Assembly (NCBI GenBank): GCA_947643615.1
Contig: CANRWO010000004.1
Location: forward strand, 1 to 64,000
Direction: 5' to 3'
Source of the DNA: an uncultured Lachnospiraceae bacterium
GTDB lineage: Bacteria > Bacillota > Clostridia > Lachnospirales > Lachnospiraceae
Length of the DNA: 64,000 nt
A model generated the notes under the pieces. That model saw only the letters and a list, made by a program, of their open reading frames with translations. It did not search any database and had not been told where the DNA came from. Made by a program: the position numbers and the translations under genes. Below are positions 7,937-17,849 of this stretch, piece by piece (positions within the stretch are counted from its first letter, which is position 1; each line of letters starts with the position of its first letter).

Positions 7937-9685
7937 ATGGCATTTGACGGCGTTACCATAGCGAATGTAGTATCGGAAATGAAAAAAGAGCTTATAGGCG
8001 GAAGGCTCTATAAGATTGCGCAGCCGGAGGAAGACGAGCTGCTCCTTACCATCAAGCAGCCTGCAGGGCAGAAGCGGCTGTATATTTCTGCCGGGGCCTC
8101 CCTCCCCCTGATCTATCTGACGGACCGTAACAAACCCAGTCCCATGACTGCCCCAAACTTCTGCATGCTGCTGCGGAAACACCTGCAGAACGGAAGGATC
8201 ACGGACATTTCACAGCCGGGCCTGGAGCGGATCGTCCATATCCAGGTAGAACATCTGGACGAGATGGGCGATCTGCGCCACAAGACCCTGGTGGTGGAGA
8301 TTATGGGCAAACACAGCAATATCATTTTCTGTAATGAGGAAAATGTGATCATCGACAGCATCAAGCGTGTATCCGCAGCCCTCAGCTCAGTGAGGGAAGT
8401 CCTCCCCGGAAAACCCTATTTTGTGGCCCGGACACAGGACAAGCTGGATCCCCTTTCTACGGATTATGACACCTTCCGGAATACCCTCGCTTCCAGGGCC
8501 CAGCCTGCCTTTAAGGCCCTCTATGGCAGTTTTACAGGCATTTCCCCCATCCTGGCACAGGAATTGTGCTATGAGGCGGGAATCGACGGGGAACGCCCCA
8601 CTGCCGCCATGGAAGAAGCGGATTACCAGTCACTGTACCGCCAATTTACCAGTATGGTCAACGCGGTAAAGGAGGAACGCTTCTCCCCCGGCATTGCCTA
8701 TACAGGCAAAAAGCCTGTGGAGTTTGCCGCCCTGCCCCTGTCCATGTACACCGGGGGTGGGGACAGGCTCGTGCCCTACGGTTCCATGTCAGAGCTGCTG
8801 GAGCATTATTATGCGGAGAAAAATACCCTCACCCGCATCCGCCAGAAATCCTCGGATCTGCGCCGCATCGTGCAGACGGCGCTGGAGCGCAATGTGAAAA
8901 AATACGACCTGCAGCTGCGCCAGATGCAGGATACGGAAAAGCGGGAGACCTACCGGGTCTACGGCGAACTGTTAAATACCTATGGCTATGACGCGAAGCC
9001 AGGCGCAAAATCCCTGGAAGCGCTGAATTACTACACCAACGAAACGGTCACCATCCCCTTGGACCCTACCCTCACCGCCACAGAGAACGCCAAAAAATAT
9101 TTTGACAAATACAACAAGCTGAAGCGGACCTATGAGGCGCTGACCCAATTGACCAAAGAGGTCAAGTCCGAGATCGACCATCTGGAATCCGTCTCCGCCG
9201 CCCTGGACATCGCCCTTCACGAGGAAGACCTGGCCGAGGTCAAGGAGGAGCTTACCGAAAGCGGATACATCCGCAGGAAAGGCGGCGGTAAAAGGCAGAA
9301 GATCACCAGCAAACCCTTCCACTACATCAGCAGCGACGGGTTCCATATGTATGTGGGGAAAAATAATTTCCAGAACGACCACCTGACCTTTCAATTTGCC
9401 ACGGGAAACGACTGGTGGTTCCACGCGAAGAAAATACCCGGCTCCCATGTGGTGGTAAAGCTAGGCAATGCGGAAGAGCTGCCGGACCGCACCTTTGAGG
9501 AAGCGGCAAGACTAGCCGCTTACTATTCAAAGGGCCGGGACCAGGAAAAAGTGGAGATTGACTATATCCAGAAAAAGCATGTCAAAAAACCCGGCGGGGC
9601 AAAGCCGGGGTTTGTGGTCTACTATACAAACTTCTCCATGGCCATCGACAGCGATATCTCCGGGATACAACAGGTATCGGAATAA
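7937..9685 (+). CDS. rqcH: NFACT-family Rqc2 homologue RqcH (fibronectin-binding protein A-like)
   Basis: 582 residues. The N-terminal NFACT-N domain starts MAFDGVTIANVVSEM and includes 'LIYLTDRNKPSPMTAPNFCM'; a central HhH/coiled-coil part covers about 200-430 ('KYFDKYNKLKRTYEALTQL'); the NFACT-R (DUF814) domain covers about 445-560 with 'NDWWFHAKKIPGSHVVVK'. In B. subtilis RqcH binds stalled 50S subunits and recruits tRNA-Ala to add alanine tails for degradation. The older name comes from fibronectin binding seen in streptococci. GAGGA lies 6-7 bases before the ATG. It stands alone, divergent from yicC, with no clear terminator. Confidence 0.92.
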   Translation: MAFDGVTIANVVSEMKKELIGGRLYKIAQPEEDELLLTIKQPAGQKRLYISAGASLPLIYLTDRNKPSPMTAPNFCMLLRKHLQNGRITDISQPGLERIVHIQVEHLDEMGDLRHKTLVVEIMGKHSNIIFCNEENVIIDSIKRVSAALSSVREVLPGKPYFVARTQDKLDPLSTDYDTFRNTLASRAQPAFKALYGSFTGISPILAQELCYEAGIDGERPTAAMEEADYQSLYRQFTSMVNAVKEERFSPGIAYTGKKPVEFAALPLSMYTGGGDRLVPYGSMSELLEHYYAEKNTLTRIRQKSSDLRRIVQTALERNVKKYDLQLRQMQDTEKRETYRVYGELLNTYGYDAKPGAKSLEALNYYTNETVTIPLDPTLTATENAKKYFDKYNKLKRTYEALTQLTKEVKSEIDHLESVSAALDIALHEEDLAEVKEELTESGYIRRKGGGKRQKITSKPFHYISSDGFHMYVGKNNFQNDHLTFQFATGNDWWFHAKKIPGSHVVVKLGNAEELPDRTFEEAARLAAYYSKGRDQEKVEIDYIQKKHVKKPGGAKPGFVVYYTNFSMAIDSDISGIQQVSE

Positions 9686-9776
9686 CATCTGCTGCAAATG
9701 CCGCTGCCCATGCAAAACGACCGGGGCGGCGCCGGCCCGGCCGTTACCAGAATGTCGTGAAACAGCTTCCGCCGTA

Positions 9777-9805
9777 TTGACATAGGTTTGCATAATTGCT
9801 AAAAT
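9777..9805 (+). promoter_or_regulatory. Sigma-A promoter of the hybrid histidine kinase gene
   Basis: TTGACA (9777-9782) and TAAAAT (9800-9805) with a 17-base spacer, about 40 bases before the start codon, which has its own AGGAGA site. The kinase is therefore a separate transcription unit from rqcH. Confidence 0.7.
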
Positions 9806-9847
9806 GAAAATATTAGATCATTTACATGTAAAGAGGAGATAAAAGGT

Positions 9848-12800
9848 ATGTACAATTGTTGTCTTCACATTTATCTGGCAGGGCATCCTTGCCGTGCGTT
9901 CGAAGTGATAAAAGAGATGCCTTCACTTGAATACTTTACCCATGTATTCTCTGAGAGCGCCATGCCCGACGAGGCTATGGCATCAGAGGCGGATGTGATC
10001 GTGGCCGACCTGACGGGCCAGGACACAAAGAAAGCGCTACAGGCTCTGTTGTCAGCTGCAGGCGCCGACACCCAGGCCATATTACTGGCAGATAAAGAAC
10101 AGGCACAACTCCTGGCTTCGGATCCTGACTTTGGGACCCATCCGTCTGTCAGGGATATCTGGATCACACCCCTGTCAGAGGAGGAAGTGCGCTTCCGCTT
10201 TTCCAGATGGCAGCAGACCTGTAAAATGAGCAAAGATTACTGGCAGACCAGCCAATTTCTGGATGCAACCATAAATAATATTCCCAACCTGGTCTGGTAC
10301 AAGGACAAAAACGGCATCCATGAGAAAGTAAACGACAGCTTCTGCCGGACCGTAAACAAGACCAAGGAGCAGGTACAGGGACAGGGGCATGCCTATATAT
10401 GGGATGTGGAACAGGATGACCCTGCCTGCATAGAGTCGGAGAATGAGGTCATGGCCAAGAAACAGACTTTCGTCTCCGAAGAAACCATCAAAGCCGGGGA
10501 GAGCATGAGAACCCTTATGACTTATAAGTCGCCGCTCTACAATCTGGACAACAGCGTAATGGGCACCGTTGGCGTCGCCATTGACGTGACACAGGAGCGG
10601 GCATATGAACGGGAGATCATTCAAAAGAACCAGACATTGGAAACCATATTTACCAATATAGACTGCGGCGTTTTGTGCCATACCCTGGACGGCTCACGGA
10701 TTCTAAGCATCAACAGGGCCGCCCTCAAAATATTGGGGTATGAAACTCCGGAAGAGATGATCTCAGACGGTTTCGACCTTGTGGCGCCTTCCATCGTCGC
10801 GGAAGACAACGACAAACTCCGTGAATGCATCAAGACTCTGGACAAAGAAGGAGACAGTGTCAGCGTAGAGTACCGCGTGCGGCATAAAAACGGGGACATT
10901 CTGCATGTTATGGGCAATATCAAGCTCTTCAAGGAAAACGGGGAACTCCTCTACCAGCGTTTCCTTTTGGACTGTACCGCCCAGAAGATCCAGGAAAAGG
11001 AAAACGAACGTCGCCAGAAGGAATTGGTACAGGCTCTGAGCATAGACTTTAATCTCGTATGTTTCGTGAACCCTGAAACCGGTACCGTGACCCCCATCCG
11101 AAACGACGGGCGGGGAATCGATAATATCTTCAACGGGGAGATCCCCCTGAAGGAAAGCATGGATGAGTACATACAGGAATGGGTGCATGAGGAGGACCGG
11201 GAAATGCTGCGTGAGGCAGTCTCCCTGGAATACCTGAGAAAGGAGCTGGCCGCCAAAAAACTGTTTTATGTAAATTACCGGAAATGTAAAGATAATGAGA
11301 TCATCTATTTCCAGATGAAAGCGGTAAGCGTGGGCATCGGCGACGGAAACCTTGGGATCGTCCTGGGATTCCGCAGCGTGGACGGGGAAATCCGCAAGGA
11401 AATGGAGCAGAACAACCTGCTGGAAGCCGCCCTCTCACAGGCCAACAGGGCCAGCAAGGCCAAAAGCGTCTTTTTGTCCAACATGTCCCATGATATACGG
11501 ACGCCCATGAACGCCATTGTCGGGTTTACCAACCTGGCTATCGCCCACATTGACCAAAAGGAGCAGGTTGCGGAGTACCTCAAGAAGATCATGACCTCCG
11601 GGAACCACCTCCTGAGCCTGATCAATGATGTATTGGATATGAGCCATATTGAGAGCGGCAAAATCCATTTGGAGGAAAAACCCTGCAGCCTTCCGGACAT
11701 CTTACACGGCCTGCGCAATATTCTCCAGGCAGATGTAAACGCAAAGCAGCTGGATCTGCAGATTGACACGGTAGATGTGCTGGATGAGGACATTTATTGT
11801 GATAAGCTCCGTTTGAACCAGGTTCTCCTGAACCTTCTGAGCAATGCCGTAAAGTATACGGGCGCAGGCGGCACCATCAATATGCGTATCACGGAGAAAT
11901 CCGGCGCTCCTGCCGGTTATGCCAATTTCGAGTTCTTAATCAAGGATACCGGCATGGGTATGAGCCAGGAATTTGTGGACCATATCTTCGAACCCTTCGA
12001 GAGGGAACAGAACTCTACCATCAGCGGGATCCAGGGAACCGGCCTGGGCATGGCAATCACGAAAAATATCGTGGATATGATGGACGGTTCTATCCATGTG
12101 GAAAGTGAACAAGGCGTCGGAACGGAATTCACGGTTTCCTTTACCTTCCGCCTGCACTCCGAAGCGAGAGAACTCCAGGACATCCCTGAGCTGCGGAACT
12201 GCAGGGCCTTAGTGGTAGATGACGACTTTAACACCTGCGACAGCGTGTCCTATATGCTGGGGCAGCTGGGCATGCGCGCCGAATGGACATTGTCAGGGAA
12301 AGAGGCCGTGCTGCGCACCCATCAGGCAATCACCAGGGGCGACGACTATTCCGTATACATTATTGATTGGATCCTGCCCGATATGAACGGCGTGGAAGTG
12401 ACCCGGAGAATTCGGAAAGAAATTGGTAAGGATGCGCCGGTCATCGTCCTCACAGCCTATGACTGGTCGGATATTGAGTCGGAGGCTACAGAAGCGGGCG
12501 TCACCGCATTTTGCAGTAAGCCGCTGTTCCTGTCAGAGCTGAGGACCTGCCTGCAGTCCACTATGCAGCCGGAGGAAGCCGGTAACGGGAAACAGTCGGC
12601 AAAGGAATCCGAAAAACAGCATACCGGGCGTATCTTGCTGGCGGAGGATGTGGAGCTTAACCAGGAAATCGCAGTGGCGATTTTGAGCGATGCCGGATTT
12701 ACCACAGAGGTTGCCGAGAACGGCAAAGTGGCCCTGGAAATGATAAAGCAGTCCCAGCCGGGATATTACCAGGTCGTGCTGATGGATGTCCAGATGCCTG

Positions 12801-12997
12801 TAATGAACGGGTATGAAGCAACCCAGGAAATCCGTAAGCTGGAAAACCACAGCCTGGCGTCCATACCCATCATAGCGATGACTGCCAATGCCTTCGAGGA
12901 AGATAAGCAGGATGCCCTGAGGTGCGGCATGAACGGCCATATTGCAAAACCCATTGACATCCAGAAACTCCTGGAAACCTTGGACAGTGTATTATAG
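9848..12997 (+). CDS. Cytoplasmic hybrid sensor histidine kinase with PAS domains and two receiver domains
   Basis: 1049 residues without a membrane segment. The order appears to be: an N-terminal domain of about 125 residues that looks receiver-like but has no clear phospho-acceptor motif; PAS (about 135-255, 'NNIPNLVWYKDKNGIHEKVN'); PAS (about 260-380, 'FTNIDCGVLCHTLDGSRIL'); a third, weaker sensor domain (about 385-520); HisKA with 'FLSNMSHDIRTPMNAIVGF' near 545; HATPase with 'NQVLLNLLSNAVKYTGAGG' and 'DTGMGMSQ'; REC1 ('RALVVDDD', 'YIIDWILPDMNG'); REC2 ('RILLAEDVELNQEIA', 'VLMDVQMPVMNGYEA'). Such hybrids are common in Lachnospiraceae. No output partner is nearby. The signal is unknown; the soluble layout points to an internal cue. 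Confidence 0.9.
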   Translation: MYNCCLHIYLAGHPCRAFEVIKEMPSLEYFTHVFSESAMPDEAMASEADVIVADLTGQDTKKALQALLSAAGADTQAILLADKEQAQLLASDPDFGTHPSVRDIWITPLSEEEVRFRFSRWQQTCKMSKDYWQTSQFLDATINNIPNLVWYKDKNGIHEKVNDSFCRTVNKTKEQVQGQGHAYIWDVEQDDPACIESENEVMAKKQTFVSEETIKAGESMRTLMTYKSPLYNLDNSVMGTVGVAIDVTQERAYEREIIQKNQTLETIFTNIDCGVLCHTLDGSRILSINRAALKILGYETPEEMISDGFDLVAPSIVAEDNDKLRECIKTLDKEGDSVSVEYRVRHKNGDILHVMGNIKLFKENGELLYQRFLLDCTAQKIQEKENERRQKELVQALSIDFNLVCFVNPETGTVTPIRNDGRGIDNIFNGEIPLKESMDEYIQEWVHEEDREMLREAVSLEYLRKELAAKKLFYVNYRKCKDNEIIYFQMKAVSVGIGDGNLGIVLGFRSVDGEIRKEMEQNNLLEAALSQANRASKAKSVFLSNMSHDIRTPMNAIVGFTNLAIAHIDQKEQVAEYLKKIMTSGNHLLSLINDVLDMSHIESGKIHLEEKPCSLPDILHGLRNILQADVNAKQLDLQIDTVDVLDEDIYCDKLRLNQVLLNLLSNAVKYTGAGGTINMRITEKSGAPAGYANFEFLIKDTGMGMSQEFVDHIFEPFEREQNSTISGIQGTGLGMAITKNIVDMMDGSIHVESEQGVGTEFTVSFTFRLHSEARELQDIPELRNCRALVVDDDFNTCDSVSYMLGQLGMRAEWTLSGKEAVLRTHQAITRGDDYSVYIIDWILPDMNGVEVTRRIRKEIGKDAPVIVLTAYDWSDIESEATEAGVTAFCSKPLFLSELRTCLQSTMQPEEAGNGKQSAKESEKQHTGRILLAEDVELNQEIAVAILSDAGFTTEVAENGKVALEMIKQSQPGYYQVVLMDVQMPVMNGYEATQEIRKLENHSLASIPIIAMTANAFEEDKQDALRCGMNGHIAKPIDIQKLLETLDSVL

Positions 12998-13036
12998 AAT
13001 ATATGGCAGAACGTGCGCCGCAAGGCGCACTGTAAG

Positions 13037-13074
13037 AAAAACGCTTGTGGCAAAAATGCCACAAGCGCTTTTTT
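13037..13074 (+). terminator. Intrinsic terminator of the hybrid kinase gene
   Basis: GCTTGTGGC and GCCACAAGC pair around AAAAAT; the stem is followed by GCTTTTTT and preceded by AAAAAC, so it could also work in reverse for the minus-strand gene that ends at 13103. It lies about 40 bp after the kinase stop. Confidence 0.9.
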
Positions 13075-13102
13075 AACGGCTCCAAAAAGCCATTTATACA
13101 TC

Positions 13103-13582
13103 TCACCTTCCCCAATGCCTGGCTGCGGAAGGATACATTTCCTTTCCCGGGATCAACCCTGCCCTCACCATCAGCTGATGCTTTTTCCTGTTCACCCGCT
13201 TCATTACCGACGGAGGCAGCGCCTCAAGCATATCATCATAATCCAGCTCCGCCAACTGGGATTCTGACGTCAGGAAAATCAGCTGCGAATTGACCCATTC
13301 CTTCCATAAATCCTCAAATAGCTCCTTACTTTCTGTAAAAGTATATACTTCACAAAACCCGAATGATTCTCTGAAATCATTCAATTTTACAAAACCATAT
13401 CGCCCCGCATCCAGCACCAGCAGATTCTCATGCTCGTACATGTCGCTAAACACGGCAGCTACTCTCCTGCACTTCCTCCTCTCTGTCTCCGATATGTAAA
13501 TCTTACCTCTCACGGGCTTCAGTTTATTACTCAGCCTCAGCCAATCCCAATTCCTCATTTCTTTGACCCTTTCCGTCCTCAA
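13103..13582 (-). CDS. Hypothetical protein, possible TTG start
   Basis: 159 residues from a TTG at 13582; this start is chosen because GGGAGGAGG lies 8 bases upstream, whereas the longest frame (from 13621) and the next Met (MRNWDWL) have no better site. The protein is charged and soluble, with no signal peptide or membrane segment and no motif I recognise. Notable stretches are 'DWLRLSNKLKPVRGKIYI' and 'ALPPSVMKRVNRKKHQLM'. It ends against the kinase terminator. An inverted repeat CAGTA(8)TACTG at about 13623-13640 lies before the gene and could be an operator. Function unknown. Confidence 0.6.
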   Translation of the reverse strand: MRTERVKEMRNWDWLRLSNKLKPVRGKIYISETERRKCRRVAAVFSDMYEHENLLVLDAGRYGFVKLNDFRESFGFCEVYTFTESKELFEDLWKEWVNSQLIFLTSESQLAELDYDDMLEALPPSVMKRVNRKKHQLMVRAGLIPGKEMYPSAARHWGR

Positions 13583-13767
13583 CCATTCTTCCTCCTCCCG
13601 GTTATCATGCTTCCTTACCAATCAGTACAATGATATACTGTACGCACAAGCCACGAGATTTCGTATAAGCTGATTATCTTATTCCATTTTATCCTATTAT
13701 GCGCCCATATGCAACCCTAAATTAGTCAAATATTGCATAATTTGTCATAAAAAATAAAACGGGCCGT

Positions 13768-15456
13768 CTATCGGATCAATCTGCACTTCCTGGCTGCCTT
13801 CACCAGCAAGTGCCCCTTGGGAAAACTTCTCAGTTCATTCTCTGTCACACCCCGCATCAGAATCAGCATCACGAAATACACCCCTGCGCCCGTCAGTATC
13901 CCGGGGATCACTGATATACGGGGTGATTTCGTAAGGAGCAGCAACCCTTCGTACACCGCCCATGCGGCGGCGCCCATAAATACGGCCGCTATGGAGGGGA
14001 TCAGGAAACTACGCATGATTTCCTGCCGGTATCCCACCGTCCGGCGGACGGCCATCTGATTCAACACACACATGAGAAAGGAGTACACGGTATTGGCAAT
14101 GGCAATGCTGTACAGATCCAGCTTCGTCCAATACAACAACCCCATGGAGAGTCCCGTCTGCACTGCCAGCGCAACCGCCGCATTGATAATAGGCGTATTC
14201 ACCTTTCCAAGCCCCTGTAAGATAGAGCTGTTCAAAGTGGACAGGGCATAAAATACCACGGACAATGCCAGCGCCATCAACAGCGTTGTGGCCAGGTCCT
14301 CCGCTTCCGCCGTCTTATTCGTAAACAGCAGCCCCGTTATGGGCCTTGCCAGTACCAGAAGTCCCACCGCACAGGGAATGGAAATGATCATGGTGGTTTT
14401 CACAGCCAGGCCGATCTTCTCCCTGGCCCCGTAAATATCCCTTGCCGCAACCAGCTGCGCCACCGAGGGGATCATTGCCGATGCCATGGCGGAGGCAAAG
14501 GCAATGGGAATATTGGATATGGTCAAGGCCTGGGCGGAAAATATGCCCCATCTGGAATAAATATCCACCGCCCCAAGTTCCTTGACGCCCAAATACCATT
14601 TTGTATAGACCGTGTTATTTATCGTGCCGCTGAGATTGTATATGGCAGTGCTCAGGATAAAGGGCATGACCACAAAAGTGATGGTCTTAACCATTTCACC
14701 GTAGGTGTCCACCTGCCTGTGCCTGTCCCTGGCAATCCGCCTCATGATCAGGCCACGGTTCAATCCGTAAATAGCCAGCATAAACAGAAGCGCCACCAGG
14801 ACGCCTGCACCGGTCCCCAGAGCGCTCCCCACTGCGCCGCTGGTGGCCCGGGTCACCTGTTCCGCTTCCGACACGGGTACTTCCAGGGTTCCCATAACGG
14901 ACTGGATCAGCAGATATGCCGCCCCCACACTGACCACCGCGTTGGCAATCTGTTCCAGGATCTGGGACACCGATGTCTGTGCCATACTTCTGTGGGCCTG
15001 GAAATAGCCTCTCAATACGCCCAGTATGCCGTACACAAAAATGGTCGGCGCAAAGGTACGCAGCACCGGGACAGCTTCTTCCCCCACAAACAACCCTGCC
15101 CCAAAAAACAGAAACAGGCTGGCGGCGCTTCCCGCTACAAGCACATAAGCCAGGGCACAATAAAACAGCCTGTGGGCATTCCGGAATTCCTTTTCCGCCA
15201 GCTTCTGGGCAATCACCTTGGAAATGGCAGAGGGAATACTGTAGGAAGATACCATCAGAATGATCGTATAGTAGTTATAAGCGGAATGGTAATACCCCAT
15301 CCCCAGGTCACCAACCACACGCTGTAAAGGGCTCCTGTAAAGGAGCCCTATGATCCTGCTGATAATACCGGCCGCTGCCAGTATCCCTGCCTGCATAATG
15401 AAACTGTCTTTGCCGCCGTTGTTAGGACGGCCCTTCCTGTTGCCGTTGTCTGCCAT
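13768..15456 (-). CDS. MurJ/SpoVB-family polysaccharide flippase
   Basis: 562 residues with about 14 hydrophobic segments, MOP/MVF superfamily. The N-terminal 'MQAGILAAAGIISRIIGLLY' is typical of the YtgP/SpoVB branch, and 'SSYSIPSAISKVIAQKLAEK' follows. Members export lipid-linked precursors: YtgP acts as lipid II flippase in B. subtilis and SpoVB works in spore cortex formation; which applies here cannot be told. It lies 7 bp after glgA on the same strand and is probably co-transcribed with it. No clear terminator is seen after it. Confidence 0.85.
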   Translation of the reverse strand: MADNGNRKGRPNNGGKDSFIMQAGILAAAGIISRIIGLLYRSPLQRVVGDLGMGYYHSAYNYYTIILMVSSYSIPSAISKVIAQKLAEKEFRNAHRLFYCALAYVLVAGSAASLFLFFGAGLFVGEEAVPVLRTFAPTIFVYGILGVLRGYFQAHRSMAQTSVSQILEQIANAVVSVGAAYLLIQSVMGTLEVPVSEAEQVTRATSGAVGSALGTGAGVLVALLFMLAIYGLNRGLIMRRIARDRHRQVDTYGEMVKTITFVVMPFILSTAIYNLSGTINNTVYTKWYLGVKELGAVDIYSRWGIFSAQALTISNIPIAFASAMASAMIPSVAQLVAARDIYGAREKIGLAVKTTMIISIPCAVGLLVLARPITGLLFTNKTAEAEDLATTLLMALALSVVFYALSTLNSSILQGLGKVNTPIINAAVALAVQTGLSMGLLYWTKLDLYSIAIANTVYSFLMCVLNQMAVRRTVGYRQEIMRSFLIPSIAAVFMGAAAWAVYEGLLLLTKSPRISVIPGILTGAGVYFVMLILMRGVTENELRSFPKGHLLVKAARKCRLIR

Positions 15457-15463
15457 ACAATCC

Positions 15464-16909
15464 CTATCCTACGAGCCAGTCGTACATTTCCTGATATTTC
15501 AGCGCAGATACATGCCATGAGAAATCTGCTGCCATGGCGCGGTCCACAATCTTGTTCCACTCGCGCTTCTTATCATAATAGATATGCTCGGCATAGCGAA
15601 TTGTATTCAACATTTCGTGTGCATTATAATTTACAAAGCTGAATCCGGTTCCCGTATTCTCGTATTCGTTGTAAGGCTGTACGGTATCCTTCAGTCCGCC
15701 CGTCTCACGCACGATGGGAATCGTACCGTAACGCAGGGCCATAAGCTGGCTCAACCCGCAGGGTTCGAACAGGGAAGGCATCAGGAATGCGTCGCAGGAA
15801 GCGTAAATCTTATGGGACAGATCCTCCGAATAATAAATATTGGCGGAAATCTTATCCCCATACTTCCAGTCAAAGTGGCGGAACATATTCTCATACCGCT
15901 CCTCACCGGTCCCCAGGATCACCAGCTGTACGTCATCCTGGCACAGCTCATCCATAATGTAAGCGATCAGGTCAAATCCCTTCTGGTCCGTCAGGCGGGA
16001 TACGATACCGATCATCATCTTCCTGTCATCCTGGCACAATCCCAGCTCCTGCTGCAGGGCGCGTTTATTTTTTACCTTCTCTTTACGGAAGTTGGCCGCG
16101 TCATACTGGCGTACGATACGCTTATCTGACTCCGGGTTGAAATCCGTATAGTCGATACCGTTCACAATGCCCCGCAGGCTTCCGCTCCTGGCCCGGAGCA
16201 ACCCGTCCAGTCCTTCCCCATAGAAAGGTGTCTTGATCTCCTCCGCATAAGTGTCGCTCACGGTAGTCACCGCATCCGCATAAACAATTCCGCCTTTTAA
16301 CAGATTGGCATCCTTGTATGCCTCAAGCTTGTCGGGAGTAAAATAGTGTGCCGGGAGCCCCGTGATCCCCTGGACTGTCTTTGTATCCCATTTGCCCTGG
16401 AATTTCAGGTTATGGATGGTAATGACCGACTTCATGCCCCGGAAAAAGTCCCCTCCCTGGAACCGCTCTTTTAAGTACACAGGCACCAAACCTGTCTGCC
16501 AGTCATGGCAATGGATCAGATCCGGCTGGAATCCCACTGCCGGAAGGGCGGACAACAACGCTTTGGAAAAGAACGCATATCTTTCAATCTCCCACTTGGG
16601 ATCGTCGCTGTACACCTTCATGCCGCTGAAATAATATTCATTGTCAATAAAATAATAATGGACACCGTCTTCAACTATTTCCATTACTCCCACATACTCA
16701 TTCTTCCAGTTGAAATCCATGTAAAAATGAGTCACATACTGCATTTTGTCTTTCCATTCCTGTTTCATGCAGGAATACTTGGGAATAATGACCCTGACAT
16801 CGAAATATTCTTTATCGATACATTTTGGCAGAGATCCCACCACATCTGCCAAGCCGCCCGTTTTGATAAAAGGGACCCCTTCTGATGCTGCAAATAATAT
16901 TTTTTTCAT
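15464..16909 (-). CDS. glgA: Glycogen synthase (ADP-glucose type, GT5)
   Basis: 481 residues from the ATG at 16909, which has GGAGGG 7 bases upstream and begins MKKILFAASEGVPFIKTGGL; KTGGL is the ADP-glucose binding motif of GT5 enzymes. 'LIHCHDWQTGLVPVYL', 'GIVSRLTDQKGFDLIAYI' and 'MPSLFEPCGLSQLMALRYG' are the other conserved blocks, the last holding the catalytic Glu. It extends alpha-1,4-glucan chains in the cytoplasm. It stands without glgB/C/D in this window, between a Spo0A-like gene and a flippase. Storage polysaccharide synthesis is often tied to sporulation in Clostridia, which fits the neighbour. Confidence 0.95.
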   Translation of the reverse strand: MKKILFAASEGVPFIKTGGLADVVGSLPKCIDKEYFDVRVIIPKYSCMKQEWKDKMQYVTHFYMDFNWKNEYVGVMEIVEDGVHYYFIDNEYYFSGMKVYSDDPKWEIERYAFFSKALLSALPAVGFQPDLIHCHDWQTGLVPVYLKERFQGGDFFRGMKSVITIHNLKFQGKWDTKTVQGITGLPAHYFTPDKLEAYKDANLLKGGIVYADAVTTVSDTYAEEIKTPFYGEGLDGLLRARSGSLRGIVNGIDYTDFNPESDKRIVRQYDAANFRKEKVKNKRALQQELGLCQDDRKMMIGIVSRLTDQKGFDLIAYIMDELCQDDVQLVILGTGEERYENMFRHFDWKYGDKISANIYYSEDLSHKIYASCDAFLMPSLFEPCGLSQLMALRYGTIPIVRETGGLKDTVQPYNEYENTGTGFSFVNYNAHEMLNTIRYAEHIYYDKKREWNKIVDRAMAADFSWHVSALKYQEMYDWLVG

Positions 16910-16978
16910 CGTAACCCTCCACCGATTATAGATATAATCATTATACATCATTCCCCATTCAGTGGAAAGCTTTTCTTA

Positions 16979-17500
16979 TCAATTTCGGTAAGATAATCTG
17001 ATTCTGTCGGCAATCAGCGCAATGAATTCAGAATTTGTCGGCTTCCCTTTCCCGGTATCAATGGTATAGCCAAACAGTGCGTCCAGTGTTTCCATCCTTC
17101 CTCTGCTCCAGGCCACTTCGATAGCATGCCTGATGGCCCGCTCCACCCGGCTGGGTGTGGTCTGGAAACGTTTTGCTATGGTAGGATACAGGATTTTTGT
17201 AATGGAACTGATCATCCCGGGATCCTCCACCGACATCATGATCGCCTCCCTCAGGTACTGGTATCCTTTGATATGGGCAGGGACACCGATCTCATGTATC
17301 ATGTTGGTGACGTCTTTCTCCAGGTCGCGTACCGCCTGTTCGTCTTTCTCGGCGCTCTGTATGGTCGCCTTGGCAGATTTATTCTTGGCAGAAGGCACCG
17401 TGATCATGATTTGAAATTCTTTGTCAGCATCCATCAAATCTCCCAAAATTTTGTATATTTTCTCGTTATCCTTCGCAGCGGTAATGTTCAATTGTTCCAT
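16979..17500 (-). CDS. Spo0A C-terminal DNA-binding domain protein without receiver domain
   Basis: 173 residues. From about residue 63 to the end it matches the Spo0A effector domain: '[20 protein letters not shown]', '[20 protein letters not shown]', [17 protein letters not shown], and '[16 protein letters not shown]', including the recognition helix. The first 60 residues lack the Asp-containing receiver and instead read as a short charged helix-rich segment. A full Spo0A is about 260-270 residues, so the phosphorylation switch is missing by design; the ATG has GGAGGT 6 bases upstream, so this is not a mis-called start. It probably binds 0A boxes or related sites constitutively, or acts as a dominant competitor. 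glgA is 69 bp downstream. Confidence 0.9.
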   Translation of the reverse strand: MEQLNITAAKDNEKIYKILGDLMDADKEFQIMITVPSAKNKSAKATIQSAEKDEQAVRDLEKDVTNMIHEIGVPAHIKGYQYLREAIMMSVEDPGMISSITKILYPTIAKRFQTTPSRVERAIRHAIEVAWSRGRMETLDALFGYTIDTGKGKPTNSEFIALIADRIRLSYRN

Positions 17501-17849
17501 AATGCTACCTCCAAGAATAAAAATATCTAAATTTCGTGCTTTCCTTATTATAAAAGATAAAAGAATGCCGAATCAACTCAAAGGCATCGCAGAAAAACCT
17601 TATCTTCTGCAAAAAATATGACTTTCACTTAAATTATCCTTGATTTTTCCAATATTTTGGGAGAAATGCTATCATAATCTGTCGGAATTTGAAAAAATGT
17701 TACTGTTCAATGCGACTCGTCCTTTCCTCTTTTTCCGTTGCATGGGAAAAAAGAATGGGGTACAATATTACATATCATGTGACAAATCCGCTTAGGCCCA
17801 AAGAAGGGGTTATAAACTCTCCTGGGGCAGCGTAGGAACGGAGAAGCAA
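17501..17849. other. Divergent intergenic region between the Spo0A-like gene and holA
   Basis: About 350 bases without a gene. On the minus strand TATAAT (17547-17552) with a poor upstream hexamer is a possible -10 for the Spo0A-like gene. TGTCGGA at 17680-17686 resembles the core of a 0A box (TGTCGAA) with one mismatch, but this short match proves nothing. No hairpin or repeat stands out. Confidence 0.4.

Noticed and set aside
17680-17686. 0A box near the Spo0A-like gene
   Set aside because: Only a 7-base near match (TGTCGGA), expected by chance; not called as a site.
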